Source of the DNA: Flavobacteriales bacterium 33_180_T64
GTDB taxonomy: Bacteria > Bacteroidota > Bacteroidia > Flavobacteriales > Flavobacteriaceae
Assembly (NCBI GenBank): GCA_002162685.1
Contig: MAAQ01000002.1
Span: 248,001-312,000, forward strand
Length of the DNA stretch: 64,000 nucleotides
Reading direction: 5' to 3'
Position 1 is the first letter of the stretch, and every line of letters begins with the position of its first letter. The notes under the pieces were generated by a model that saw only the letters and a list, made by a program, of their open reading frames with translations, searched no databases and had not been told where the DNA came from. A program made the translations under genes and the position numbers. This document shows positions 26,472-37,000 of the stretch, piece after piece.

Positions 26472-27332
26472 TTACAGCATTTGTAAAGTACTTACTTCTT
26501 GCTGTGTTAAATGTTTCCAGTGACCACGTGGCAAATCTTTTTTAGTAAGATGACCAATAGCAACACAGTCTACACGAATGATATCATATTTTAAATAGCC
26601 AAAAATGGTATGCAAAATTGTATTTCCTGTATTTTTAATTTTTAAACCAATTTTAGTTTTTGGCTCACCATCTATATAACTAACATCTTCAACAGCTATT
26701 AATTTACCATCAATTTTGAGTCCGTCTTGTATCTTTTTAAAGTCTTCAAACTTTAAATTTTTGTCTAGCTCAATTTCAAACAAACGAGATACCCCATTTT
26801 TAGAATTGGTGAATTTTTTAACTACGATATCATCATTAGTAAACAGTAATAATCCTGTAGAATTCCTACCTAAACGACCAATAGGTTTAATACGAGCATT
26901 TGTAGCATTTGCAACCAAATCCATAACAGTACGACCTTTATTATCACTAGTAGTTGTAGCAAACCCTTTAGGTTTATTTAATAAAACGTATGTTTTCTTT
27001 TCTGGGTTAATTCTAGCACCATCAAAACGAACTTCATCATCTAACTTTACTTTGTAGCCCATTTCTGCCACCACTTTCCCATTTACAGTAACACTCCCAA
27101 CAGAGATATGCATATCTGCATCTCTACGCGAGCAAACCCCAGAATTAGCAATGTATTTATTTAAACGGATTTCATCTAGATTTGATGGTTTTGAAGATAC
27201 CAGTACTTTCTTTTTTACAGGTGTATTCTCACGAGATATTTTTTTACCTTTAGCATTATCTCTCCCTTTATCTGATCTTTTATTTGTAGGCTTATTATTT
27301 CCTTTACCGTTTCTTCCTTGCTGTCTACCCAT
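26472..27332 (-). CDS. S4-domain pseudouridine synthase-like protein (RluB/RsuA family) with altered catalytic motif
   Basis: 286 residues. A lysine-rich, low-complexity tail of about 50 residues precedes an S4 RNA-binding domain (IRLNKYIANSGVCSRRDAD) and the RsuA/RluB catalytic domain (VLLNKPKGFATTTSDNKGRTVMDLV). The catalytic loop reads PIGRLGRNSTGLLLFTND; the family normally has GRLD, so Gly155 replaces the catalytic Asp. I checked the codon (GGT) in the sequence. It may be inactive, bind RNA only, or contain an assembly error. Downstream of the nitrilase gene, with a likely promoter of its own. Confidence 0.85.
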   Translation of the reverse strand: MGRQQGRNGKGNNKPTNKRSDKGRDNAKGKKISRENTPVKKKVLVSSKPSNLDEIRLNKYIANSGVCSRRDADMHISVGSVTVNGKVVAEMGYKVKLDDEVRFDGARINPEKKTYVLLNKPKGFATTTSDNKGRTVMDLVANATNARIKPIGRLGRNSTGLLLFTNDDIVVKKFTNSKNGVSRLFEIELDKNLKFEDFKKIQDGLKIDGKLIAVEDVSYIDGEPKTKIGLKIKNTGNTILHTIFGYLKYDIIRVDCVAIGHLTKKDLPRGHWKHLTQQEVSTLQML

Positions 27333-27381
27333 GATGACTAAATTTTGTACATCTATACTTAAGTTTCGATGTATGAAGCTG

Positions 27382-27409
27382 CAAAGGTAGTATATTAGTT
27401 AGAACTAAT
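27382..27409 (-). promoter_or_regulatory. Candidate promoter and palindrome before the S4/PSUS gene
   Basis: On the minus strand TACCTTTG (27382-27389) fits the TAnnTTTG -7 consensus, 50 bases upstream of the start codon at 27332. Immediately further upstream is a perfect inverted repeat, ATTAGTT-AG-AACTAAT (27394-27409), which overlaps the nitrilase stop. The palindrome could serve as operator or weak terminator. Confidence 0.45.
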
Positions 27410-28355
27410 CTATAAATTTAGTAGTAGATTGGCGTTCACGATTTATAGATAATTGTGTCACATCTGGTCTAGAATAATGACCAGCAGGATCAAAATTTTG
27501 ACGTTCTTCTAACACACGATTAAAATCAAGCGTTTGATAAATCAATCCTTCTTTATACAATACAGGTTCTAGTATCCATTCTCCATCTGGGCCAGCAATA
27601 CAGCTTCCTCCATTTGCTAAAATCTTAGGTGCTTTTTCTAAAATAAGATTTAGGTTTGGAGTGTCTTTTGGAAAATCTTCAATAGACATTAAACTCGATA
27701 CTGAGATTACATAAGATCGTGATTCTCTTGCTATAAATCTTGTAATATCTTTTGTATTATGATCACTTCCTGGCCATACAGCAACATGTAAATTTTCTCC
27801 TAATCCGTAAAGTGCTGCTCTAGGTAAGGGCATCCAATTTTCCCAGCAATTAAGTCCGCCAACTGTGAAGTCTTTAAGTAGATGAACTTGCAACCCGTTA
27901 CCATCTCCTGGTGCCCATGTCAAACGTTCATCGTATGTAGGTTGCAATTTTCGATGTACAGATTGAATCTCTCCTTTATTATCAATATATACTAAAGAGG
28001 CATAAACACTATGCCCACCACGATCTAAAGGACGTTCGATAATTCCTAAATAAACGGCTATTTCATGTTGCTTTGCTAATTTGCAAATGGTATTTAAATC
28101 TCCTTTTTCTATAGTAATTGAGTTTCGCACATAATGAGCATGCAGTTCTTTATTGACTTGTGTATCCCACTCTGCCCCTCCAGTTAAAGCTAACCAAAAT
28201 GGGTAGCCAGGGATTAGTCCTTCTCCAAAAACAATGAGTTCTGCGTTTTCTTTAGAAGCTTCAATAATAGTCTTTTCAACCTTCTTTAATGTTTCCTTTT
28301 TATTCAACCATATTGGGGATATTTGAGCTAATGCCACTTTTAATATATGATTCAT
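27405..28355 (-). CDS. Nitrilase-superfamily carbon-nitrogen hydrolase
   Basis: 316 residues with the Glu-Lys-Cys triad of the nitrilase fold: Glu45 in VFGEGLIPGYP, Lys136 in HRKLQPTYDE (with Glu143 after it) and Cys170 in GGLNCWENW. The GGLNCWEN and HRKLxPTxxER forms point to the true nitrilase branch (aliphatic nitriles) rather than amidases, though the substrate cannot be read from sequence. Its start is directly next to the UbiA-type gene stop, so it belongs to the mevalonate operon transcriptionally. Confidence 0.87.
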   Translation of the reverse strand: MNHILKVALAQISPIWLNKKETLKKVEKTIIEASKENAELIVFGEGLIPGYPFWLALTGGAEWDTQVNKELHAHYVRNSITIEKGDLNTICKLAKQHEIAVYLGIIERPLDRGGHSVYASLVYIDNKGEIQSVHRKLQPTYDERLTWAPGDGNGLQVHLLKDFTVGGLNCWENWMPLPRAALYGLGENLHVAVWPGSDHNTKDITRFIARESRSYVISVSSLMSIEDFPKDTPNLNLILEKAPKILANGGSCIAGPDGEWILEPVLYKEGLIYQTLDFNRVLEERQNFDPAGHYSRPDVTQLSINRERQSTTKFID

Positions 28356-29258
28356 CTAAATATGATTTAAAACTACATTTACATTAATTAAAACAATACA
28401 AAACACACCTGCTACAATGATAAACTTTAAAATATTATGTAATATCAAATAGTGGGTTTTAGTATTAGATTTCCATAGTAATAGTAGAAAAAGAAGTAAT
28501 AAAATTACAGAAAGGAAAAAAAATAAATACATATGACCAACATCAAAATGAGCAAGCAATAAATACACAGGAATACTTGTTAATATAATTAAAACCGTAA
28601 GCATTATTTTTGATGCTTTCTCACCATAAACGATTGGTATCGTTTTATAATTTAATAGCAAATCGCCTTTCATATTTTCCAAATCTTTTGTGAGTTCACG
28701 CATTGAAATAATCAAGAACAAGAAAATAGCATGTACAAAAATGACCGATTCAAAATTTCGATAGTATAAGAAGATAGCAAAAAATGGTATAATTGCTAAT
28801 ATTGTAGAGGTGAGGTTTCCTATAAACGGAAGCTTCTTTAATTTATGTGAGTAAAACCATATTCCGAAGATATAAAACGAGAAAAATAACACGGCATTAA
28901 ATGACACGTAGCTCGCCATTATTACAGCCGAAAAATTAAGCACAAAATAAAAGGAAAGCTTTGTGTTTTGACTTATCAAACGGTCTAATTTTGATTTCTG
29001 CGGACGATTAATTAGATCTTTTTCAGAATCATAAAAATTATTAATAATATAACCTGCTGCTATCGTTGCTGCAGATGCTAAAACCAATACTAATAAATTA
29101 AGATCAAAGAGAACTTCTTTTAAAGGTTTGTTATGCGCTAATATGAAAACAGAAGTTAAGTATTGAGCAATAACGACAATAAGAATATTATAACCACGAA
29201 CCACGGAAAACATACTAAAAAATTTCAGTATAATGTGTTTTTGTTTGCGGGAAAACAT
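28356..29258 (-). CDS. UbiA-family prenyltransferase (GGGP-geranylgeranyltransferase-like)
   Basis: 300 residues, about eight or nine helices. The first Asp-rich motif is NNFYDSEKDLINRP and the second is MRELTKDLENMKGD, giving the two metal-diphosphate sites of UbiA enzymes. Sequence style matches the Bacteroidota group annotated as geranylgeranylglycerol-phosphate geranylgeranyltransferase. It likely condenses a prenyl diphosphate onto an acceptor in the inner membrane. Its position behind mevalonate kinase and decarboxylase genes supports isoprenoid use, but the acceptor is not proven. Confidence 0.83.
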   Translation of the reverse strand: MFSRKQKHIILKFFSMFSVVRGYNILIVVIAQYLTSVFILAHNKPLKEVLFDLNLLVLVLASAATIAAGYIINNFYDSEKDLINRPQKSKLDRLISQNTKLSFYFVLNFSAVIMASYVSFNAVLFFSFYIFGIWFYSHKLKKLPFIGNLTSTILAIIPFFAIFLYYRNFESVIFVHAIFLFLIISMRELTKDLENMKGDLLLNYKTIPIVYGEKASKIMLTVLIILTSIPVYLLLAHFDVGHMYLFFFLSVILLLLFLLLLWKSNTKTHYLILHNILKFIIVAGVFCIVLINVNVVLNHI

Positions 29259-29268
29259 AAATGGAATT

Positions 29269-30198
29269 TTAGAAGTTGTATACCACTTCTAATTTATAAT
29301 CTTTAAGTGATTGTTTAGCAGTATCGATATCTTCAGTAAACCCAAGAATATAACCTCCACCACCAGAACCACATAATTTTAAATAATACTCATTAGTTTC
29401 GATTCCTTTTTTCCAAAGTTCATGAAACTGTTTTGGAATCATAGGTTTAAAGTGATTCAATACAACTTTAGATAATTGTTTTGTGTTTTTAAAAAGCGAT
29501 TTCACATCTCCTTTTAAGAAATCATCTACACAGGCATCAGTATGTTTTATAAACTGATCTTTAAGCATACTTCTGAAGCCTTCTTGCTTCATGTTTTCCA
29601 TAAAAATACGAACCATTGGAGCTGTTTCTCCAATAATACCAGAATCTAATAAAAAGACAGCACCTTTACCATCGGTTTGTTGTGCAGGAATCCCTGTAGC
29701 TTCAATATGATCTTTCGAATTGATTAAAATTGGAATGCTTAAATAGCTATTTAATGGATCTAATCCAGAAGATTTCCCATGAAAAAATGACTCCATTTCA
29801 GAAAAAACAACTTTTAATTTTAATAATTTATCTCTCGTTAGGTTTTCTAAAACTGTAATTTTATTGTGAGCATACTTATCATAAATCGCTGCCACTAAAG
29901 CACCACTACTCCCAACACCATACCCTTGAGGAATAGACGAATCAAAATACATTCCTGTTTCTACATCGTTAGTTAAAGTATCGATATCAAACGTCACTAA
30001 ATTTGCATCAATATCTTTTAAATACGACACAAATCGTCTCAAACTCTCATTAGATTTTATAGCCTCTTGAGATGGATTTTCATCCATTTTAAGCGCACCA
30101 TTATAAAAATTATAGGGGATAGATAAACCTTTAGAATCTTTAATGATTCCATACTCTCCAAAGAGTAGAATTTTTGAATAAAAAAGAGGTCCTTTCAT
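29269..30198 (-). CDS. Mevalonate kinase-like GHMP kinase
   Basis: 309-residue GHMP-fold kinase. The ATP loop is PQGYGVGSSGALVAAIY (near residue 90), with an N-terminal substrate strand KILLFGEYGII and the motif HGKSSGLDPLNSYL containing the likely catalytic Asp, and the C-terminal GSGGGGYILGF. The context just after mvaD fits the mevalonate pathway, ATP-dependent phosphorylation of mevalonate or phosphomevalonate. Which of the two it uses cannot be settled from sequence alone, although mevalonate is the usual annotation. Confidence 0.85.
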   Translation of the reverse strand: MKGPLFYSKILLFGEYGIIKDSKGLSIPYNFYNGALKMDENPSQEAIKSNESLRRFVSYLKDIDANLVTFDIDTLTNDVETGMYFDSSIPQGYGVGSSGALVAAIYDKYAHNKITVLENLTRDKLLKLKVVFSEMESFFHGKSSGLDPLNSYLSIPILINSKDHIEATGIPAQQTDGKGAVFLLDSGIIGETAPMVRIFMENMKQEGFRSMLKDQFIKHTDACVDDFLKGDVKSLFKNTKQLSKVVLNHFKPMIPKQFHELWKKGIETNEYYLKLCGSGGGGYILGFTEDIDTAKQSLKDYKLEVVYNF

Positions 30199-30232
30199 GT
30201 ATTAGAGCAATTTCCTTTAACAAATATACGTA

Positions 30233-31324
30233 TTATAATTGTATTTGATTTGCACCAAAACCAATTTGGTCGCAAATATAATGTCCGTTTTGACAGTACA
30301 CAACTAATTCATTTTTAATAAATTCAAGCACGCTTTCTTTTTCGCTTTCAGGATACAACACATGTACGTTTGCTCCTGCATCTAATGTAAAACAGATTTT
30401 CGAACGGGTTCTATTTCTATAAGCCCAAATTTTGTTAATAATTTCAAGCGTATTGGGTTTCATTAAAATAAAATAAGGCATGCTTGTCATCATCATCGAA
30501 TGCAATGTCAATGCTTCACTTTCAACAAGTTTCACAAACGTATCCAAATCACCAGTTTTAAAAATTGTAATAAATTTTGAGAGGTTCGCATGCGCTTGTT
30601 CAAAACGCCTTTGTGCAAACGGATGATTATGCATTAAATCATGCCCAATTGTGCTGCTCACTTGTTTTTCACCTTTATCAACTAATAAAATCGTGTCTTG
30701 GTAGTTTTTAAAGTTTTGGTGAACTTCAAAAGGATATTTTATTCCAAACAAATCTGAACTTCCATCAATTTCAGTATGCGTTCCCCAAACAATTAAATCG
30801 CCCTCTATACTTCGGCATGCACTTCCAGATCCTAATCGAGCTAAAAAGGATGCTTTTTGATTGAAAAATTCATCTGAAATAACCTCAGAAAGCTCTTTTT
30901 CAACACTCATTAAGCATAATGCTAATGCACTCATACCTGAAGCTGATGATGCAATTCCTGAGCTATGAGGAAATGTATTAGACGTTTCAATTTTAAAATG
31001 ATAATATCTTAAAAAAGGAAGGTAGGCTTCAATGCGCTTGAAAAACGTTTCTATTTTGGGTTTGAAATCGTCTTTTTCTTCTCCATCTAAAAACACTTCA
31101 AATGAAAAACTATTTAAATTTTCTTTTTTAGAAAAACTAAGCTTCGTTGTCGTTTTGCAATTATTTAAAGTAAAACTCACAGATGGATTTTCTGGAATCT
31201 GATGTGCCTTTTTTCCCCAATATTTTACTAAAGCAATATTACTTGGAGCAGACCAAGTATAACTACCACTTTCAATAGTTTTTGAATATATTTTAGGAAT
31301 GAAATCTTTTTCGGTCATTTGCAT
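30233..31324 (-). CDS. mvaD: Diphosphomevalonate decarboxylase
   Basis: 363 residues of the GHMP superfamily. Hallmarks of MvaD are SNIALVKYWGK at the N-terminus, NPSVSFTL, the ATP loop SGIASSASGMSALAL and ARLGSGSACRSI, and a C-terminal TLDAGANVHVLYP. The enzyme makes isopentenyl diphosphate from mevalonate diphosphate with ATP. It is the first gene of a minus-strand operon with mevalonate kinase, UbiA-type transferase and nitrilase. A TAnnTTTG box lies about 58 bases upstream. Confidence 0.93.
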   Translation of the reverse strand: MQMTEKDFIPKIYSKTIESGSYTWSAPSNIALVKYWGKKAHQIPENPSVSFTLNNCKTTTKLSFSKKENLNSFSFEVFLDGEEKDDFKPKIETFFKRIEAYLPFLRYYHFKIETSNTFPHSSGIASSASGMSALALCLMSVEKELSEVISDEFFNQKASFLARLGSGSACRSIEGDLIVWGTHTEIDGSSDLFGIKYPFEVHQNFKNYQDTILLVDKGEKQVSSTIGHDLMHNHPFAQRRFEQAHANLSKFITIFKTGDLDTFVKLVESEALTLHSMMMTSMPYFILMKPNTLEIINKIWAYRNRTRSKICFTLDAGANVHVLYPESEKESVLEFIKNELVVYCQNGHYICDQIGFGANQIQL

Positions 31325-31381
31325 ATACTTCTTCCACCAAACTGTGTAAAACAGTTCTAGTTATCTGTTATTCTTTTTTTG

Positions 31382-31389
31382 CAAAAGTA
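31382..31389 (-). promoter_or_regulatory. Candidate promoter -7 box of mevalonate operon
   Basis: TACTTTTG on the minus strand matches the Bacteroidota -7 consensus TAnnTTTG and lies 58 bases from the mvaD start. No good -33 TTTG is seen at the usual spacing. Confidence 0.4.
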
Positions 31390-31396
31390 AGAATAT

Positions 31397-31945
31397 CTAA
31401 TGGTCTTTATTACCTTCATTAGACATTGCGATTAGCTTCACTATAGTTCTATAATTTCTTGAAGTCGCTTTTACATTCAATTTTTTCTCAAAGGTATTCA
31501 TATTAAATTTCGTTCGTCCATAACCTGTTGATGAATAAAAGTAAATACAACTGTGAATAATTTGAAATTCTTCATTTTCATATGATAGTCCTAATACAGA
31601 CTCAACCAATTTAGAATCTGGAATTTGATCTAATAATATAAAATAACTATTCGCTTTCTTTTCTTCGGAAAATGGGCAGGCATCAAAAATATTCAACAAT
31701 TCATTTTGCGTTTTAGCAATTACAGGAACTCCAAACCCAAAACGATCTAAAATTGCTATTTGTATACGCTTTTCTATATTTTGAATACTCGATTCAGAGG
31801 ATTGAAGTACAATGTTTCCACTCTGAATATAAGTTCTCACATCATTAAATCCAACTTTGGAGAGTAATTCACGTAAATCTGCCATAGGCACTTTTTTGTG
31901 CCCACCAACATTTATTCCTCTTAAAAGTATACTATATGTTTTCAT
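31397..31945 (-). CDS. DUF1697 family protein
   Basis: 182 residues. The start YSILLRGINVGGHKKVPMADLRELLSKVGF and YIQSGNIVLQS are classic for DUF1697, and the C-terminal FNMNTFEKKLNVKATSRNYRTIVKL completes it. These small cytosolic proteins are widespread and uncharacterised. The start overlaps the stop of the HI0933-like flavoprotein gene by four bases, so the two are translationally coupled. Confidence 0.9.
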   Translation of the reverse strand: MKTYSILLRGINVGGHKKVPMADLRELLSKVGFNDVRTYIQSGNIVLQSSESSIQNIEKRIQIAILDRFGFGVPVIAKTQNELLNIFDACPFSEEKKANSYFILLDQIPDSKLVESVLGLSYENEEFQIIHSCIYFYSSTGYGRTKFNMNTFEKKLNVKATSRNYRTIVKLIAMSNEGNKDH

Positions 31946-33156
31946 GATTTTGACATTGCTTTAGCAGCAATATAAGCTCCAGACCAAGCATTCTGAAAAT
32001 TAAATCCTCCAGTTATGGCATCTATATTTAAAATCTCTCCAGCAAAATAAAGATTTTTATGGCATTTACTTTCAAAGGTTTTAAAATTTACTTCTTTTAA
32101 ATTAATTCCTCCAGCAGTAACAAACTCTTCTTTAAACGTACTTTTTCCTGTCACATCAAAAACAGCTTTGGTAAGCTGTAATGCTAAATGTTCTATTTGA
32201 GATTTATTAAGATCTGCCCAGCGTGTTTCATCGGTCATTTGAGATGCTAAAACCAATTTTTGCCATAAACGTTTTGGAAGTTCAAATTGTGTCGATTTTA
32301 GCACTGTTTTTTTAGCTAATTCTTGTTTTAACTCTTTTAAAGTTTCTAAACAGTCGTCATATGATTGCTTTATAAAATTAACTTCTATTTGAAATTTATA
32401 ATCTTTTTTAGCTAATTCTATAGCACCAAAAGCAGAGAGTTTTAAAATCGCTGGCGCACTCATTCCAACATGTGTAATTAGTAAAGGCCCTTCACTCCAT
32501 AAGTTAGAACCTACAACTTTAACCTCAACATCTAATGCAACAACACCTGGAATACTTTTAATACGTTCATCTTTAATATCAAAAGTAAACAATGATGGTA
32601 CAGGTTGAGAAATCGTATGGCCTAAGAGCTCTAAAAGTTTCCATATTTTAGGGTTACTTCCAGTTGCTACCATCACTTTTTCTGTTGAAAAATCACCTTG
32701 AGAGGTTTCTAAAACCCAATTTTCATTTGAATGACTAATAGATTTCAAAGCATGATTATAAAGTATATCAACCTTATGTTTTTGAGCTTCGTTTAAAAAG
32801 CAATCAATAATAGTTTGAGACGAATTAGACACTGGAAACATTCTACCATCATCTTCTATTTTTAGTGCTATACCTCTATTTTCAAACCACTCGATAGTAT
32901 CACCTGTCATAAATTGATGAAAAGGCCCTAACAATTCTTTCTCACCTCTTGGATAGTTGCGTACTAATTCTGATGGTATAAATTCGGCATGTGTAACATT
33001 ACAACGTCCTCCGCCAGAAACTTTCACTTTTTGAAGTCCATTTTTACCTTTTTCGAGAATGGCAACGTTTAAGTTTGGGTTTTGTTCAGCAATATTAATA
33101 GCTGCAAAAAAACCTGCAGCACCACCTCCAACTACAATCACATTATAATGCTTCAT
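31942..33156 (-). CDS. HI0933-like NAD(P)/FAD-dependent flavoprotein
   Basis: 404 residues. FAD-binding GGGAAGFFAAI at residues 10-20, then KVKVSGGGRCNVTHAE, MVATGSNPKIWKLLE and the C-terminal FAGEILNIDAITGGFNFQNAWSGAYIA, all diagnostic of the HI0933/YhiN group of BaiN-like flavoproteins. Reported members include an aminoacetone oxidase-like and bile-acid reductases, so the substrate here is open. Divergent from the lipoprotein gene at 33206 with only 49 bases between. Confidence 0.9.
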   Translation of the reverse strand: MKHYNVIVVGGGAAGFFAAINIAEQNPNLNVAILEKGKNGLQKVKVSGGGRCNVTHAEFIPSELVRNYPRGEKELLGPFHQFMTGDTIEWFENRGIALKIEDDGRMFPVSNSSQTIIDCFLNEAQKHKVDILYNHALKSISHSNENWVLETSQGDFSTEKVMVATGSNPKIWKLLELLGHTISQPVPSLFTFDIKDERIKSIPGVVALDVEVKVVGSNLWSEGPLLITHVGMSAPAILKLSAFGAIELAKKDYKFQIEVNFIKQSYDDCLETLKELKQELAKKTVLKSTQFELPKRLWQKLVLASQMTDETRWADLNKSQIEHLALQLTKAVFDVTGKSTFKEEFVTAGGINLKEVNFKTFESKCHKNLYFAGEILNIDAITGGFNFQNAWSGAYIAAKAMSKS

Positions 33157-33205
33157 AAGTCTTAAAAACTGCGTAAATTTAGCATTATAAATTATGACTA
33201 CCTAA

Positions 33206-34006
33206 ATGAATAAACTTCTTGTCTTCATCGTTCTACTAATAACGTCTTGTGATACAGGTAAATTAACTGTAATTGCTGATTTACCTACAAGTTTAAAAGA
33301 AATTTCAGCGATTGAAAAAACGATGAACTCTGATATATTGTGGGTCATTGAAGATGCTGGAAACAAGAATAATTTATACGGATTAAACGTCAAAGGAGAG
33401 ATTATCAAAGACCTAAATATTGACAACATTCAAAATATAGACTGGGAAGATTTAACATCTGACGTTCATGGAAACATCTATATTGGTGATTTTGGTAACA
33501 ACTCAAAAAAGCGAACAAGCTTTGCCATTTATAAAGTTTCAAATCCAGAATATTCAGATAAGACTATAAATGCAGAAGTGATTAGCTTTAGACTTCCAAA
33601 AGGTATAAAACCTAAAGATTTTGAGTCCTTTTTTTTATATGGTGATGCTTTCTATATTTTTAGTAAAAATCATAAAAAATGTAAACTTTTCAAAGTTCCA
33701 AATAGAATAGGAGACCATGTTGCTAAGTTCATTTCAGAAGTTAAACTTAAAGGAAAAAACACCAAAGTCACTTCAGCAGATATTAGTGATGATGGTAAAA
33801 CTGTTGTTCTACTCAATCATAACAAACTATGGAAAATAACCAATTATAAGACTGATAATTTTTTCGAAGGAATCATTGAAACCATCAAATTTGATCATGA
33901 CACTCAAAAAGAAGGCCTCAGTTTTATAAGTCCAAATACGGTTTTAATAACTGATGAAAAAAATAAAAACGAAGGCGGAAACATATATCGTTTCAGCTTA
34001 AAATAA
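33206..34006 (+). CDS. Lipoprotein, beta-propeller-like, unknown function
   Basis: 266 residues with a lipoprotein signal MNKLLVFIVLLITSC. The mature part has repeated short strands with aromatic and Asp residues (ILWVIEDAGNKNNLYGL, IDWEDLTSDVHGNIYIGDFGNN, VTSADISDDGKTVVLLN), suggesting a six-bladed SMP-30/esterase-like propeller. No catalytic motif is clear. It converges with the large phosphoesterase gene on the other strand 38 bases away. Confidence 0.65.
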   Translation: MNKLLVFIVLLITSCDTGKLTVIADLPTSLKEISAIEKTMNSDILWVIEDAGNKNNLYGLNVKGEIIKDLNIDNIQNIDWEDLTSDVHGNIYIGDFGNNSKKRTSFAIYKVSNPEYSDKTINAEVISFRLPKGIKPKDFESFFLYGDAFYIFSKNHKKCKLFKVPNRIGDHVAKFISEVKLKGKNTKVTSADISDDGKTVVLLNHNKLWKITNYKTDNFFEGIIETIKFDHDTQKEGLSFISPNTVLITDEKNKNEGGNIYRFSLK

Positions 34007-34044
34007 AAAGGCGACAGCTACAATTCACAAACAAGAACAAGGAA

Positions 34045-37000
34045 TTAAAACCCAAAGCCTAATTTAAATGCAATACGCATCCCGTCATCGCTATTAAATG
34101 CCGAAATATTTGCAGTAATCATATCTGCAGCATTAGCAAATATTCCACCACCAACAGACGTATTCCATCGGTCTGAATCTTCACCATCAAACCAAACACG
34201 ACCATAATCTAAACCTCCATAAAACCCAATATTTAGTGGTAATACACCTGTTTTAATCTCACTAAGATTTAATCGTAAATCTGTACTTTGTACAAAAGCG
34301 CTTTTTCCTGTAAAACGCTCATTTCTATAACCACGTAAACCTTCATTAGCACCAAGATTTGCGCCTTGATAAAACTCAAAAGCATCTCCTAAATTAAGTT
34401 GAGCTTTTAATTTTGTTGCCAAAACTAATTGTCCATTAGACACTAATTTATAATCAAACCCAAGTTCTGGAATAATATACCCAAATCCACTAGAACTGCT
34501 TGTATTATTTTTATAACCTGCATTAAATACTACTTTCATCCCTAAAGTTGGAAAGGCTTTGTTATCTGAATTTGAATATTGATATTTAGCATCTACACCA
34601 TAAAAGTTATCCTTTGTTTCATTATTGTCACCTATAAATTGATTAATAAAGCGACCTTCAGTCTCTTCTACTTCAATCGTTTCATATAATAATCCAATTT
34701 CAAAACTTGCGCCTAGTTTTCCTCTCCAAATTAATGATGGTGAAAATTTAAACATTTGCAGTTTAACTCTATTGTAATCTAAATCTACATCCAAATCATC
34801 ATTTTCATCAGCTTCCGGGTTTAGCGATTCATTTCCATAACCAAAGAAATTTACAGCATAATTTGGACTAGTAAAATGAGCTTTTACGCCAAGATTCATT
34901 GCACCTATAACATTAGCAAACTCCCCTTCATAACCAACATCAAACCCCTGAGTTGCAAAATAATATGCAGCATTTATAATCTGTTGAGAACTGAATGGAT
35001 TACGTTCAAAACCATAGTTAGTTAATGTATTTGTAAATCCAATTTTAAAACCATCATCGGGATTAGCTCCAAGAGTTGGTATAAATTGATTACTACTATT
35101 TTTTAATTTTTTATAGTCATAGATATTAGTTTCGTAATTATCTGTAAGCTTTTTACGTCCTTTGTCTGTTATAAATTTATTTGTTTTAGATTTATAATCA
35201 TAGATTTTTACACGTTTCCCATTTTGAACATTATAAGTATCTTTATTTTGCCCTCCAATTAACCGAAGTTGGATTAGCTTATCGCCTTCACCTATTACGT
35301 TAAACATATCATCATCATCCAAACCGTAAATCCAAATTTCCTTGGTATCACGACAAGTATAAGTTCGCTGATGAAAAACATCTGCTTTTTCTCCTTTTTT
35401 TATACGATACGCCGTTACTTTCGTATGACCTTTAGCCATGCGTTCAACTTCAAACCAATCATCTTTATCTGTACCTTTTATAATTGCAAATTTGTTGATA
35501 TGATCATAATATTGATCAGATATCTTTTGAAGATTACGACGTCTCCCTTGTAGTTTTCTTTTAATATCCTGAATAGTTTCTTGATTTACTTCCGAAGGAA
35601 AATAAGTAAATGCTTCATCAATAACATCGTCTGTTAAATTTTCAACAATATGCTTTACTTGAGCATTCCAAACATCACGATTAGATTCATTAATTAAAGC
35701 CATATCTAAAGGATAAGGTTCTAAATTGAACCATTTAGGACTTTTTAAATCCTCATCATAACTTTTCATTAAACGCAAAGAAGGCACAACGGTTGAAGCG
35801 AAACTCATTAAAGCACCATCTGCCATAATTGAGAATGCTTGATCACGATCTCTAGGAACGGGACGGTAAATCGTTTTTCCTTGTTCTTTAAATTTTGCCC
35901 ATCGCCATTGATCTTCATGACGATCCCAATCTCCAATTAACATATCAAACAAACGTGCTCGTATATAAGCAGCTTCATCTAATGCATGATCCTCATCTTC
36001 ATGTAGTTCTTTTAAGAGGTCATCTGTACTAATTAACTCGTTTGAAAACCCAAAACTTGCTTTATCTCCATGACCATCAGAAGCACGTTCTTCAATCATA
36101 TACAGCTCATCTCCAAACTCTTCATTATATGCACCTAAAGCGTCTTGCTTTGGAATATAATACAATACAGGGTTTGTATGATACACGCCTATTGCATCAG
36201 ATAAAGTTCCAATAGTAAAAGGTGCATAAGGATGAGATCCCGTAAAAACATCTAACAATAAATTCTCTGTAAAAGTACCATCAAACTGACCTTCGATATA
36301 TTGATCTTTAAAAGCTACAGCTTGCAAGTATTGCACAGCATTTTTACGAAGTGCACGCATCACATATTCTCGCCCTTGTTTATCCTTTAAACGAACAGAT
36401 TTAGATTGATGCCCTCCACCTTTTCTTATGGGTGTTAAACCACCAAACAAAGTATCTAAATTAACCGTTGGTACAGTTACTTTTTTACCAAATGCTTCGC
36501 GATAACGCTTTCCCCAAATTGTTTTATAAACAGCCCCTTTTGTAATTTCTTCTTCAGTATAAACCGAAGCTGTAGCTTGTATTGCATCAAAGTTATCGTA
36601 AGTAACACTTGTTAGTTTTTTATTTGGAGATAATACATTGGTTTGAAATACAGTTTTATTATCAGATGCTTTAACAAAGCGCACAAAAGAAGATCCATCT
36701 TTAAAAACATCAAGTATAGCATAACCTTGAGTTCCATAAGAAAACTGACCATTACCAACATTTCGAGTTGCTGATGCTTTAGCACCAGAGCCACTTACAA
36801 TTTGTGGTAAATTATCTTGAACTAGATATTGCAAACTATGCTCATGACCAGACACAAAAATGGTTTTGTCATTTTCTTGAGATAACGTAATTATACGTTT
36901 TCTAAACTCGTTATAACGTTTATTTTGAATATCTACAGTGGTCACACCTCCTGTTTTTCTTATGATATTTTTTAACGTTCCTAGAACAGGAACAGGTTTC

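Noticed and set aside
6064-34040. Shared word ACAAACAAGAA in the gaps at about 6064 and 34026
   Set aside because: The match is short and A-rich, with no surrounding similarity; chance is enough in this base composition.
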